Source: PALSA-1336 sp038203095
GTDB lineage: Bacteria > Patescibacteriota > Doudnabacteria > UBA920
Direction: 5' to 3'
DNA: 7,071 nt
NCBI GenBank assembly: GCA_038203095.1
Contig: JBBREH010000048.1
Span: forward strand, 1-7,071
The notes beneath the pieces are model-generated. The model did no database searches. It saw only the letters and a list, made by a program, of their open reading frames with translations, and was not told where the DNA came from. The number at the start of each line of letters is the position of its first letter. Positions within the stretch are counted from its first letter, which is position 1. The position numbers and the translations under genes were made by a program. This document shows, piece after piece, positions 1 through 4,812 of the stretch.

Positions 1-114
1 TTAAGCATCAGTCATAGCCATAACGGCTGGGCAAAGCTTATGCAAGAAGCAAAATCTAGATTATTTAGAAACATTAAATTTAAGGATCAATCAAAAGTTG
101 TGGCTGGCGTTTAG
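1..114 (+). CDS. C-terminal end of an unrecognised protein (partial, enters from left edge)
   Basis: Frame 1 is open from the first base of the window to a TAG at 112-114, giving 37 residues that begin LSISHSHNGWAKLMQEAKSR and end KDQSKVVAGV. The mix of helix-forming, charged and aromatic residues reads like the tail of a real protein, but I do not recognise the family. It converges with, and overlaps by 24 bp, the minus-strand fragment that ends at 91. Nothing resembling a terminator lies between the two. Because only the tail is visible, a chance open frame cannot be excluded. Confidence 0.35.
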   Translation, partial: LSISHSHNGWAKLMQEAKSRLFRNIKFKDQSKVVAGV

Positions 115-207
115 GGGCCATGTCTTGATTAGAAAATACTGCCAATTGACAAAGTCTTTTTCTTCGGCCGCGCCCTTGGGCACGCTACCGGCTAAATAAA
201 TTTTCAT
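91..207 (-). pseudogene. 5' fragment of a nucleoside 2-deoxyribosyltransferase-like gene
   Basis: An ATG at 207 opens a 38-residue frame beginning MKIYLAGSVPKG and continuing EEKDFVNWQYFL before a TGA at 91-93. The start matches N-termini I recall for small nucleoside 2-deoxyribosyltransferase-like (Rossmann-type) proteins, in which a first beta strand leads into a G-S loop. Such proteins are normally about 130-160 residues, so roughly three quarters of the gene is missing, including the acidic catalytic region. The sequence diverges around the point where the plus-strand frame ending at 114 begins to overlap. This suggests a deletion or recombination junction near 90-120. It is probably a non-functional remnant; a genuine small protein is less likely. 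Confidence 0.5.
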
Positions 208-280
208 AAAATATATCTCTGAGTAAATCAACCGTCGCCTTTAAATTAGTGGCCACCAAACCCAAAAATACCCCTTTGAA
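185..280 (-). pseudogene. Possible C-terminal remnant of an unidentified gene
   Basis: Between an in-frame TAA at 281-283 and a TAG at 185-187 on the minus strand there are 31 sense codons. They read FKGVFLGLVATNLK followed by ATVDLLRDIFYENLFSR, a hydrophobic stretch and then an amphipathic helix, which resembles a protein C-terminus more than random translation. There is no ATG. The end overlaps the start of the deoxyribosyltransferase-like fragment by 23 bp, as is common for neighbouring genes in compact operons. It may be the tail of a lost upstream gene, but a chance open frame of this length is quite possible. The remaining bases from 281 to 351 show nothing I can assign. Confidence 0.22.
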
Positions 281-351
281 TTAGCCAATCTGCTAAAAAG
301 TAAAAAAGCAAACATATGTCGATTTTATATTTGGCATTGTGATTTTGCTTC

Positions 352-573
352 TTAAACTTTCATCAAGGCGCCTTTTAAGTTGACTAATTTTTTTGCTTGT
401 GACAAAAACTTGCTGGCTTCTAAAATTTCCATTAACACGGGATTATTTTTTTTGTCAAAATGGATTACGACATTATCAATTTCTTCAGCGTAATCAACCG
501 GCTGTTTGCTTATTTCCCAAGCAAGAACATCTGCCTCCGGCTCGTATGACATTTTAATTTTTTTTGTTATCAT
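352..573 (-). CDS. DUF2283 family protein (putative antitoxin-like partner)
   Basis: This 73-residue protein matches the DUF2283 pattern. It has a short basic N-terminus, then MSYEPEADVLAWEIS (residues 8-22), a central acidic turn with DYAEEIDNVVIHFD, and the family-typical PVLMEILEASKFLSQA. DUF2283 proteins are small beta-rich proteins of unproven function, often encoded next to DUF4258 or other small proteins and therefore suspected to belong to toxin-antitoxin-like pairs. The ATG at 573 is preferred over the one at 552 because a GGGGAG box lies 11 nt upstream and because the longer N-terminus suits the family. The gene is third in a minus-strand operon and overlaps the DUF4258 stop by 20 bp. 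The protein is probably cytosolic. Family assignment is firm; the role is inference. Confidence 0.8.
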   Translation of the reverse strand: MITKKIKMSYEPEADVLAWEISKQPVDYAEEIDNVVIHFDKKNNPVLMEILEASKFLSQAKKLVNLKGALMKV

Positions 574-817
574 ATTGTTTAATTCTCCCCGGATAAAAAG
601 TAATAATTTTAATTAAATTCTTTAGCTCTTTCTTATATACTACCCGTAAAACGTGCCCTTTGTCAATTTTCCGCTGAGCAACAAACAACGGCAACCTAGA
701 CTTGTCAATCAAGTCAGGATCTTGGACAGCTTCTTCAACTTGTTCCTTTGAGACCGCAAATTTATGCCGTTTAAGAACCTGAAATTTATCTCTGGCGTGT
801 TTAGTAAAATAAATCAT
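554..817 (-). CDS. DUF4258 family protein (putative toxin-like partner)
   Basis: This 87-residue basic protein starts MIYFTKHARDKFQVLKRH, which fits the DUF4258 N-terminus with its conserved F-x-x-H-A and following helix. A helix with EEAVQDPD (residues 27-34) comes next. The C-terminal strands contain RKIDKGHVLRVVYKK and IKIITFYPGR, as expected for this RelE/HigB-like-sized fold. DUF4258 genes frequently sit beside DUF2283 genes, and the pair is suspected, not proven here, to act as a toxin-antitoxin-like module. The start ATG overlaps the stop of the upstream response regulator as ATGA, and no Shine-Dalgarno site is visible, so translation is probably coupled. The 3' end overlaps the DUF2283 start. 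Confidence 0.75.
   Translation of the reverse strand: MIYFTKHARDKFQVLKRHKFAVSKEQVEEAVQDPDLIDKSRLPLFVAQRKIDKGHVLRVVYKKELKNLIKIITFYPGRIKQYDNKKN
585..590 (-). promoter_or_regulatory. Shine-Dalgarno-like site of the DUF2283 gene
   Basis: GGGGAG on the minus strand lies 11 nt before the ATG at 573 and inside the end of the DUF4258 coding region. It is one of very few purine-rich ribosome-binding sites in the window, and it favours the longer start of the DUF2283 gene over the ATG at 552. Confidence 0.4.
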
Positions 818-1203
818 TCGGCGGAATTAAAAATCCGTTTTATTCGGTTGGTCAGAATGCCCATACTAATGTCGGACTTAATGTAATATTCCAAAACCTT
901 GTATTCTTCGGCTTTTTTTATGCTTGCCTGGTCGGAAAGATTGCTGACCACCAAAACCGGAGTTATTGCAATGAAAGGATCTGACATTGCGCGCAGCTTT
1001 GCCAGCACGCCAAAACCGTCCAGCTTGGGCAAGAGCAAGTCCAAAACTATTACATCGGGCTTACTTTGCTCAATTTGGGCAACGGCCTCCTCCCCGTCTT
1101 TAACTGGTATAACGTTAAAAGTGGAAGAAAGCTGGTCCACAACAATCTTCCTAAGCATATCATCGTCTTCCACCACCAAAATTTTTTTGTCGGAGTAACT
1201 CAT
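814..1203 (-). CDS. Stand-alone CheY-like response regulator receiver
   Basis: The 129-residue protein is a single REC domain with no output domain. The acidic pocket is E12-D13 in ILVVEDDDML, the phospho-acceptor is D55 in VIVLDLLLPKLDG, the switch residue is S87 in PVLVVSNLS, and the conserved lysine is K109 in YYIKSD. All chemistry needed for Asp phosphorylation is therefore present. Receivers of this type take a phosphoryl group from a sensor kinase and act by protein-protein contact. No histidine kinase is encoded in this window. The gene heads a minus-strand operon: its TGA overlaps the DUF4258 ATG by 4 bp, so the three proteins are probably made in fixed proportion. No ribosome-binding site is seen before ATG 1203. 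The domain is certain; the partner kinase and target are unknown. Confidence 0.93.
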   Translation of the reverse strand: MSYSDKKILVVEDDDMLRKIVVDQLSSTFNVIPVKDGEEAVAQIEQSKPDVIVLDLLLPKLDGFGVLAKLRAMSDPFIAITPVLVVSNLSDQASIKKAEEYKVLEYYIKSDISMGILTNRIKRIFNSAE

Positions 1204-1212
1204 AAATTTTAA

Positions 1213-1241
1213 TTGAATTTTTTTAAAAACTTCTGTATTAT
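1213..1241 (+). promoter_or_regulatory. Candidate sigma70-type promoter of tRNA-Gly
   Basis: TTGAAT (1213-1218) and TATTAT (1236-1241) are separated by 17 bp. Transcription would start near 1248, leaving an 11-nt leader before the mature tRNA. The boxes match 4/6 and 5/6 of the consensus in a very AT-rich background, so the call is tentative. The site lies in the 55-bp divergent gap between the response regulator and the tRNA. Confidence 0.4.
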
Positions 1242-1258
1242 TAAGATACTTTGATAAT

Positions 1259-1332
1259 GCGGGATTAGTACAATGGTAGTATGAGACCTTCCCAAGGTTT
1301 AGACACGGGTCCGATTCCCGTATCCCGCTCCA
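1259..1332 (+). tRNA. tRNA-Gly (anticodon CCC)
   Basis: A complete cloverleaf of 74 nt. The acceptor stem GCGGGAT pairs perfectly with ATCCCGC (1322-1328). The D arm has GTAC/GTAT with a GG-containing loop. The anticodon stem AGACC/GGTTT has the loop TTCCCAA, with CCC at 1291-1293. The variable region is 4 nt, the T stem is ACGGG/CCCGT, and the discriminator U73 is followed by an encoded CCA. It reads GGG codons and would be charged by glycyl-tRNA synthetase. One oddity is the T loop TCCGATT, which has C instead of the nearly invariant U at position 55 (base 1311). All other tertiary-structure positions I checked (T8, A14, G18, G19, A21, T33, T54, C56, A58) are normal. Confidence 0.95.
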
Positions 1333-1387
1333 GAATTTAATAAATCCCTCAAATTCAATTAATTTTTGCTCCGGCTAATTTAGCTTA

Positions 1388-1579
1388 TCACGAATTTGTT
1401 ATAACTGTGTTTCTTAAGTACTTATAAATTAAATAGCCGTAAATTACTCCAAAAGGGGTAAACAAAATATCGAGTAGTGTTTTTTGAATAAGATTCCGAA
1501 TGTCTTTTTGAAAAGGAAAAAATTCCACAATGATAGCCAGCACTATTGCTGTTAATATATAAATAATTCCAAGAAATAA
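1388..1579 (-). pseudogene. C-terminal remainder of the amber-interrupted membrane protein
   Basis: Directly after the TAG at 1580-1582 the same minus-strand frame continues for 63 codons to a TGA at 1388-1390. It encodes two further hydrophobic segments, LFLGIIYILTAIVLAIIVEF and, near the end, DILFTPFGVIYGYLIYKYL, separated by an amphipathic stretch with QKDIRNLIQK. This is the expected last third of the polytopic protein encoded upstream: a helix following a W-P-V-L-W-R motif and a closing helix with a P-F-G-V-I-Y-G turn. It has no start codon and would be made only by readthrough, or if the amber codon is an assembly error. Confidence 0.6.
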
Positions 1580-2161
1580 CTAACGCCATAAAACAGGCCA
1601 GAATTTTCCGTGTACTAATTTTTTACTTGCGCCTAAGGCATTAGTATCACGCAATCCTTCGGAAATACACACATAAGGGCTTAAAGCAAACCATACATAA
1701 AAAATTATTCCGGGAATAACCAAAAGTATAGTACCGGCTCCTACAGCCAAACCGGATAAAAGCCCAACGCCTAACATGGTCCAGATTTTTCCTTTGCTTT
1801 TGCGGAACGCTGAGCCAAAATTGACATCCTCCGTATTATCAATCATCATTGCTATTGCTTGGATTAGAGCAGTTCCCGCCCACATACATACATAAATAGC
1901 ACCTATAAGAAAAATAAAAAACAATAAAATAAAATAGCCACCTAAGTTTGTACCGCCTTTTTTTGCCGCTAAATACAAAGCAACTCCAACACCAAAAATC
2001 AAAAATGGAATTAAATAAATTCCCACTAACAACCCAAACTTTTTTATATACAAATTCCAAGTTTGGCTGAGCAATTTAGAAGCCTTTGGCAGTTCGGTTT
2101 TATCTGAAATCGGCACAGGCTGATGGATCATAGGCGGATTTGGCACTATTAAATTTTCCAT
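1580..2161 (-). CDS. Polytopic membrane protein, GPDPase-membrane-domain-like, cut by an in-frame TAG
   Basis: This frame encodes 193 residues. A hydrophilic, proline-rich N-terminus (1-40) is followed by hydrophobic segments at about 44-65, 75-105 and 127-160. Features include an N-terminal amphipathic helix LLSQTWNLYIKKFG, a central DNTEDVNFGSAFRKSKGKIW loop, and the motif SEGLRDTNALGASKKLVHGKFW. These recall the membrane proteins grouped with the glycerophosphoryl diester phosphodiesterase membrane domain, although there is no catalytic domain here. The call is by pattern only and the function is unknown. The frame stops at TAG within W-R-stop-L-F-L-G, exactly where a membrane helix should follow, and stays open for 63 more codons. 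The intact protein would be about 257 residues. The product as annotated probably lacks two helices. Confidence 0.6.
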   Translation of the reverse strand: MENLIVPNPPMIHQPVPISDKTELPKASKLLSQTWNLYIKKFGLLVGIYLIPFLIFGVGVALYLAAKKGGTNLGGYFILLFFIFLIGAIYVCMWAGTALIQAIAMMIDNTEDVNFGSAFRKSKGKIWTMLGVGLLSGLAVGAGTILLVIPGIIFYVWFALSPYVCISEGLRDTNALGASKKLVHGKFWPVLWR

Positions 2162-2188
2162 ATAATTTTTTCATTACTAATTAGTTCC

Positions 2189-2194
2189 ATTATA
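2189..2194 (-). promoter_or_regulatory. Candidate -10 box of the amber-interrupted membrane gene
   Basis: A perfect TATAAT lies on the minus strand 27 nt before the ATG at 2161, giving a short 5' leader of about 20 nt. The hexamer 17 bp further upstream (TAGCAA) is a poor -35, so the element stands mainly on the -10 match in an AT-rich gap. Confidence 0.35.
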
Positions 2195-2306
2195 ATACAT
2201 ATTTAGAGGGTTTGCTATAATAAGTCCGAGCGGAGTTGAAAATGTACTCCAGTAAAGATTCCGGTTGCTCCTGAATTTTGTTTTGAGACAAAAACAATGC
2301 ATCGCC
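2190..2306 (-). other. Open in-frame extension after the DUF2231 stop codon
   Basis: After the TAG at 2307-2309 the same minus-strand frame remains open for 38 codons up to a TAA at 2190-2192. It includes IQEQPESLLEYIFNSARTYY and then SKPSKYVL. The composition is protein-like, but there is no ATG and the DUF2231 protein is complete without it. It could be a remnant of another gene's tail, a short ORF using TTG, or chance. The rest of the 145-bp gap before the next gene holds only the candidate -10 box. Confidence 0.2.
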
Positions 2307-2855
2307 CTACATACCTAACAGCCAATCAAGCATCGGCTTTAAAAATGGGTCGGCGTTTGTGCCGTAAACCATTCTGCCACCCAGGCCGCCGGTGATGGTA
2401 ATGCAAATAAGGCCTAATAAGGCTAAAAGTATTACTAACTTAGTTTCTACAAAAAAACTCGCAAGTCTAACTACTGCTTGCCAAAGCTGGACAGGCAATG
2501 AATTGCGACTAAAAAATCTACTAATATCTTCCAGGTTCAACCAAACTACTAAATACCCCACAGCTAATATCCCAAAAATTACTAGGCTTAAATCCGCAAA
2601 ATTTTCGTGTATACTTACCACTTGTCTAAAATTGGATATAGGCGAATTAAAACCTCCCGTATTTACCGTGTCCTTTGCTGTATCGCCTGTAAAATAAGCG
2701 GCTAAAGCTCCCGCCCCTCCAAGCATCAATAAAATTGCCTTAGCATAAAACCAATAGGCCTGTCCGGCAATTTTTTTAAAGCGTACCAGCTCCATTAAAG
2801 CATAAACCGTTAACAGCGCGATGGGAAAGTGGACAAAAAGAGGGTGTAAATTCAT
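2307..2855 (-). CDS. DUF2231 family four-helix membrane protein
   Basis: The protein begins MNLHPLFVHFPIALL, the signature of DUF2231 with its two conserved histidines. It continues with four hydrophobic segments, roughly residues 6-22, 36-55, 89-106 and 140-158 counted from this start. A third conserved histidine lies in SIHENFADL before helix 3, and the typical GGLGGRMVYG follows helix 4. Its size of 182 residues is normal. DUF2231 proteins are integral membrane proteins, and the histidines have led to suggestions of haem or metal binding; no function is established. The ATG at 2855 is chosen over the in-frame ATG at 2861 because a perfect extended -10 box ends one base upstream of 2861. 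Transcription should therefore start near 2855, giving a leaderless mRNA. It is divergent from ppcA. Confidence 0.82.
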   Translation of the reverse strand: MNLHPLFVHFPIALLTVYALMELVRFKKIAGQAYWFYAKAILLMLGGAGALAAYFTGDTAKDTVNTGGFNSPISNFRQVVSIHENFADLSLVIFGILAVGYLVVWLNLEDISRFFSRNSLPVQLWQAVVRLASFFVETKLVILLALLGLICITITGGLGGRMVYGTNADPFLKPMLDWLLGM

Positions 2856-2861
2856 AAACAT

Positions 2862-2870
2862 ATTATAGCA
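2862..2870 (-). promoter_or_regulatory. Extended -10 promoter of the DUF2231 gene
   Basis: The minus strand reads TGC-TATAAT, a perfect TGn extended -10. No good -35 is visible, which is acceptable for extended -10 promoters. The expected start of transcription, 7 bp beyond the box, coincides with the ATG at 2855, implying a leaderless message. Confidence 0.6.
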
Positions 2871-2882
2871 TAGCCTTGCTGT

Positions 2883-2978
2883 CTTTACGGAATACGCAGG
2901 GCATCTATACGAATATACGGACCAATAAAATCCTGGTGCTCACTCCTTATATCCGTATTAATTCCGTATTTCGTAAAG
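2883..2978 (+). repeat. Imperfect inverted repeat made of ATACG/CGTAT boxes
   Basis: Outer arms CTTTACGGAATACG (2883-2896) and CGTATTTCGTAAAG (2965-2978) are inverted copies matching at 13 of 14 positions. A second pair lies inside: ATACGAATATACGGA (2907-2921) against TCCGTATTAATTCCGTAT (2952-2969), alignable with three gaps. ATACG occurs at 2892, 2907 and 2915 and its complement CGTAT at 2954 and 2965, so five boxes face each other across a 30-bp centre. The structure fills the spacer between two divergent genes and stops 6 bp before the ppcA -35 box. It could be a dual operator or a miniature mobile or REP-like repeat. The sequence supports the symmetry, not the role. Confidence 0.6.
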
Positions 2979-2984
2979 TTGATT

Positions 2985-3013
2985 TTGACAATAATAAACT
3001 CTTATGTGAAAAT
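2985..3013 (+). promoter_or_regulatory. Candidate promoter of ppcA
   Basis: A perfect TTGACA (2985-2990) is followed after 17 bp by GAAAAT (3008-3013), which is preceded by TGT, an extended -10 arrangement. Transcription would begin near 3020, only about 3 nt before the ATG at 3023, so the message would be essentially leaderless. The -10 hexamer matches only 4/6. Confidence 0.5.
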
Positions 3014-3022
3014 ACATTAGTA

Positions 3023-4540
3023 ATGAAACTACACACTAGAAAAATTCCGGCCACAATGGCTACACAGCACCCGGACAATGCCAGAAAGCCCTATTGGCAT
3101 AACGACTCGTTTATTCCGGCTATTGAAGAAACCAAAGAGTTATTTTTGTCTTTGGCCGATTTAGGCGCGAGCGAATATATGTGGGATTGGGAAGGGAAAT
3201 TGGTGGACGAGTCGGTTTTAGAAAGACTGCTTGCCAAACAATTTGAATATTTCAAAAAAAATCCCATTGGTAAAAATAAGTTTCTGACTTTCCGGCTCCC
3301 CAACTTAACCGTGGAAACGGAATTTCGTTTGGGTCGTGCGCTAATGGGTATACTTTCCGCGGCCGGTCTTTGTAAACAAGTCGGGTTACATACTCCCCCA
3401 CTGTTTGAGGTAATTTTGCCAATGACTGAGAGCGCTTCACAAATGTTGGAAGTGCAAAAAGCTTTTTCGGAAATTGCCTCGCTTAAACATCCTTTAAACA
3501 AATTTGAAAAAGACTCATTAAAGCATATAGAAATTATTCCGTTGTTTGAACAGGTTGGCACCATTATTCGCTGTGGCAAAATTCTGGAAGAATATTTTGA
3601 AATGCACATAAAGACCTTTGGCTTTTTGCCCAAAACTTTGCGGCCATTTCTCGCCCGTAGTGACCCGGCTCTTAATTCAGGACTAATACCAACTGTGACC
3701 GCGGCTAAAATTGCGCTGTCGGATTTTAAAAATTTAGAAAAAAAATATCACATTAAACTCTACCCAATTATTGGCGTGGGTTCCCTGCCGTTTAGAGGTG
3801 GGCTTTATCCACTTAATCCGGAAAGATTTATTTCCGAATACCAAGGCATTCGCACAGTTACAGTGCAAAGTGCGTTTCGCTATGACTATCCCAAACAACG
3901 GGTAATAAATGCCATTAAAACTCTAGAAAGAGAGCTTCCCAAAGGCAAAACTAAAGAAATTTCCGATAAAGAAAAACAGGAATTGGTTTTGGCCATTCAG
4001 CCTTTTGAAAAAGCTTATCAAAGTTCCATTTCAGGCATAGCGCCAATTATTAACTTGCTCGCCGCACATATGCCCAAACGCCGTGAACGTGTCCAGCATA
4101 TTGGCCTGTTCGGCTACAGTAGAGGCATGGGCAAAGTACGCTTACCCAGAGCCATTACTTTTACCGCCGCGCTTTATTCTTTAGGCGTACCTCCAGAATT
4201 AATTGGTACCGGCCGTGGGCTGGCTGCGGCAAAAAAAGCCGGTCACCTGCACTTGCTGGAAAAGTACTACGTTAATATGGCGCACGATTTATATTTTGCC
4301 GGTAAATTTTTGTACCGTCCGGGACTAATTAATTTAGCCAAAAAATCCAAAGCCTGGAAAGACATTTTAACTGACGTAGAAGAAATAGAAAAATATTTAG
4401 GCAAGCCTCTGGCGCCTAAATATTTAAATGAGCAAGAACACCAACTACTCTCCGCCCGCCTGCACAAAAACCTCCACAGCGGCAAAAATATTACTTCGCT
4501 TATTGAACAATCCGCGCAATTAAGAAAAAGTTTGGGTTAA
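3023..4540 (+). CDS. ppcA: Archaeal-type phosphoenolpyruvate carboxylase
   Basis: The 505-residue product fits the archaeal-type PEP carboxylase family (about 490-540 residues), which is only distantly related to the 900-residue bacterial enzyme. It converts phosphoenolpyruvate and bicarbonate to oxaloacetate and phosphate in the cytosol, an anaplerotic step feeding aspartate and malate. Landmarks are MATQHPDNA at residues 12-20, R-S-D-P-A-L-N-S-G, GVGSLPFRGGL at 251-261, HIGLFGYSRGMG at 359-370, RAITFTAALYSLGVPPEL and GTGRGL at 395-400. All lie in one uninterrupted frame. The frame is open 49 codons further upstream, but that part covers the promoter and the inverted repeat. The ATG at 3023 gives the family-like start MKLHTRKIPATMATQHPDN, and ATG 3056 is a possible shorter start. 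No Shine-Dalgarno site is present. A small ORF follows by 4 bp. Confidence 0.95.
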   Translation: MKLHTRKIPATMATQHPDNARKPYWHNDSFIPAIEETKELFLSLADLGASEYMWDWEGKLVDESVLERLLAKQFEYFKKNPIGKNKFLTFRLPNLTVETEFRLGRALMGILSAAGLCKQVGLHTPPLFEVILPMTESASQMLEVQKAFSEIASLKHPLNKFEKDSLKHIEIIPLFEQVGTIIRCGKILEEYFEMHIKTFGFLPKTLRPFLARSDPALNSGLIPTVTAAKIALSDFKNLEKKYHIKLYPIIGVGSLPFRGGLYPLNPERFISEYQGIRTVTVQSAFRYDYPKQRVINAIKTLERELPKGKTKEISDKEKQELVLAIQPFEKAYQSSISGIAPIINLLAAHMPKRRERVQHIGLFGYSRGMGKVRLPRAITFTAALYSLGVPPELIGTGRGLAAAKKAGHLHLLEKYYVNMAHDLYFAGKFLYRPGLINLAKKSKAWKDILTDVEEIEKYLGKPLAPKYLNEQEHQLLSARLHKNLHSGKNITSLIEQSAQLRKSLG

Positions 4541-4544
4541 AATT

Positions 4545-4709
4545 ATGAACGAACAAAAAAATCGTGAAAATTTTACCGAATGGTATGGCGGAATTGAAGA
4601 AGTTGTGGATGTTGAAAATCACAGAGATGAGGTGCAATTGGGACTTAATGCGGAAACCCATAAACCATCTGCTAAAAATCCGAAACGTGAAAGAAAACAT
4701 AGAAGTTAA
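4545..4709 (+). CDS. Small unknown hydrophilic protein (54 aa) downstream of ppcA
   Basis: An ATG 4 bp after the ppcA stop opens a 54-codon frame ending in TAA. The product starts MNEQKNRENFTEWYGGIEEV and ends KNPKRERKHRS. It is very hydrophilic, acidic in the first half and strongly basic at the end, with no membrane segment and no family I recognise. Close spacing to ppcA and a terminator 15 bp after its stop make co-transcription likely. The ordered composition and placement favour a real small gene, but there is no ribosome-binding site apart from coupling to ppcA. Function unknown. Confidence 0.5.
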   Translation: MNEQKNRENFTEWYGGIEEVVDVENHRDEVQLGLNAETHKPSAKNPKRERKHRS

Positions 4710-4723
4710 ACTTTAAAATAAGC

Positions 4724-4760
4724 AAAAAAGAAGGAGCTCTGAAAAGATCCTTCCTTTTTT
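4724..4760 (+). terminator. Rho-independent terminator of the ppcA unit
   Basis: GAAGGA (4730-4735) pairs with TCCTTC (4748-4753). A further TCT/AGA stem (4738-4740 with 4745-4747) is closed by a GAAA tetraloop, with a GC bulge between the two stems. Six A precede the stem and six T follow it at 4755-4760. It lies 15 bp after the small ORF and well before the kinase gene, so it ends the ppcA transcript. Confidence 0.85.
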
Positions 4761-4795
4761 GATGATGTACCATTTATCTAGACCAAATAAAACCC

Positions 4796-4801
4796 TATAT
4801 T
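4796..4801 (+). promoter_or_regulatory. Possible -10 box of the sugar kinase gene
   Basis: TATATT lies 11 nt before the kinase ATG at 4813, so a transcript would start about 5 nt before the start codon, again nearly leaderless. The -35 region is poor. The evidence is the spacing and the presence of a terminator upstream, which means a promoter is needed here. Confidence 0.3.
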
Positions 4802-4812
4802 AAAATTAGACA

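Noticed and set aside
1204..1370. AT-rich inverted repeat flanking the tRNA (AATTGAATTT near 1211 and AAATTCAATT near 1350)
   Set aside because: A 10-bp match made only of A/T with one C/G, in a background of the same composition. It is likely chance, and no integrase or attachment-like duplication of the tRNA 3' end is present.
1580..2161. Frameshift as the cause of the broken membrane gene
   Set aside because: The downstream coding sequence is in exactly the same frame as the upstream part, so a single stop codon and not an indel separates them.
2876..3022. N-terminal extension of 49 residues on PEP carboxylase
   Set aside because: The frame is open, but it covers the TTGACA promoter and the inverted repeat, and the family begins close to the M-x-T-Q-H-P-D-N motif. 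The ATG at 3023 fits both.
3091..3633. 180-codon open frame antisense to ppcA
   Set aside because: It is the mirror of a strongly conserved coding region, with low-quality composition (many Ser, Cys and Asn) and no recognisable domain. Treated as a shadow.
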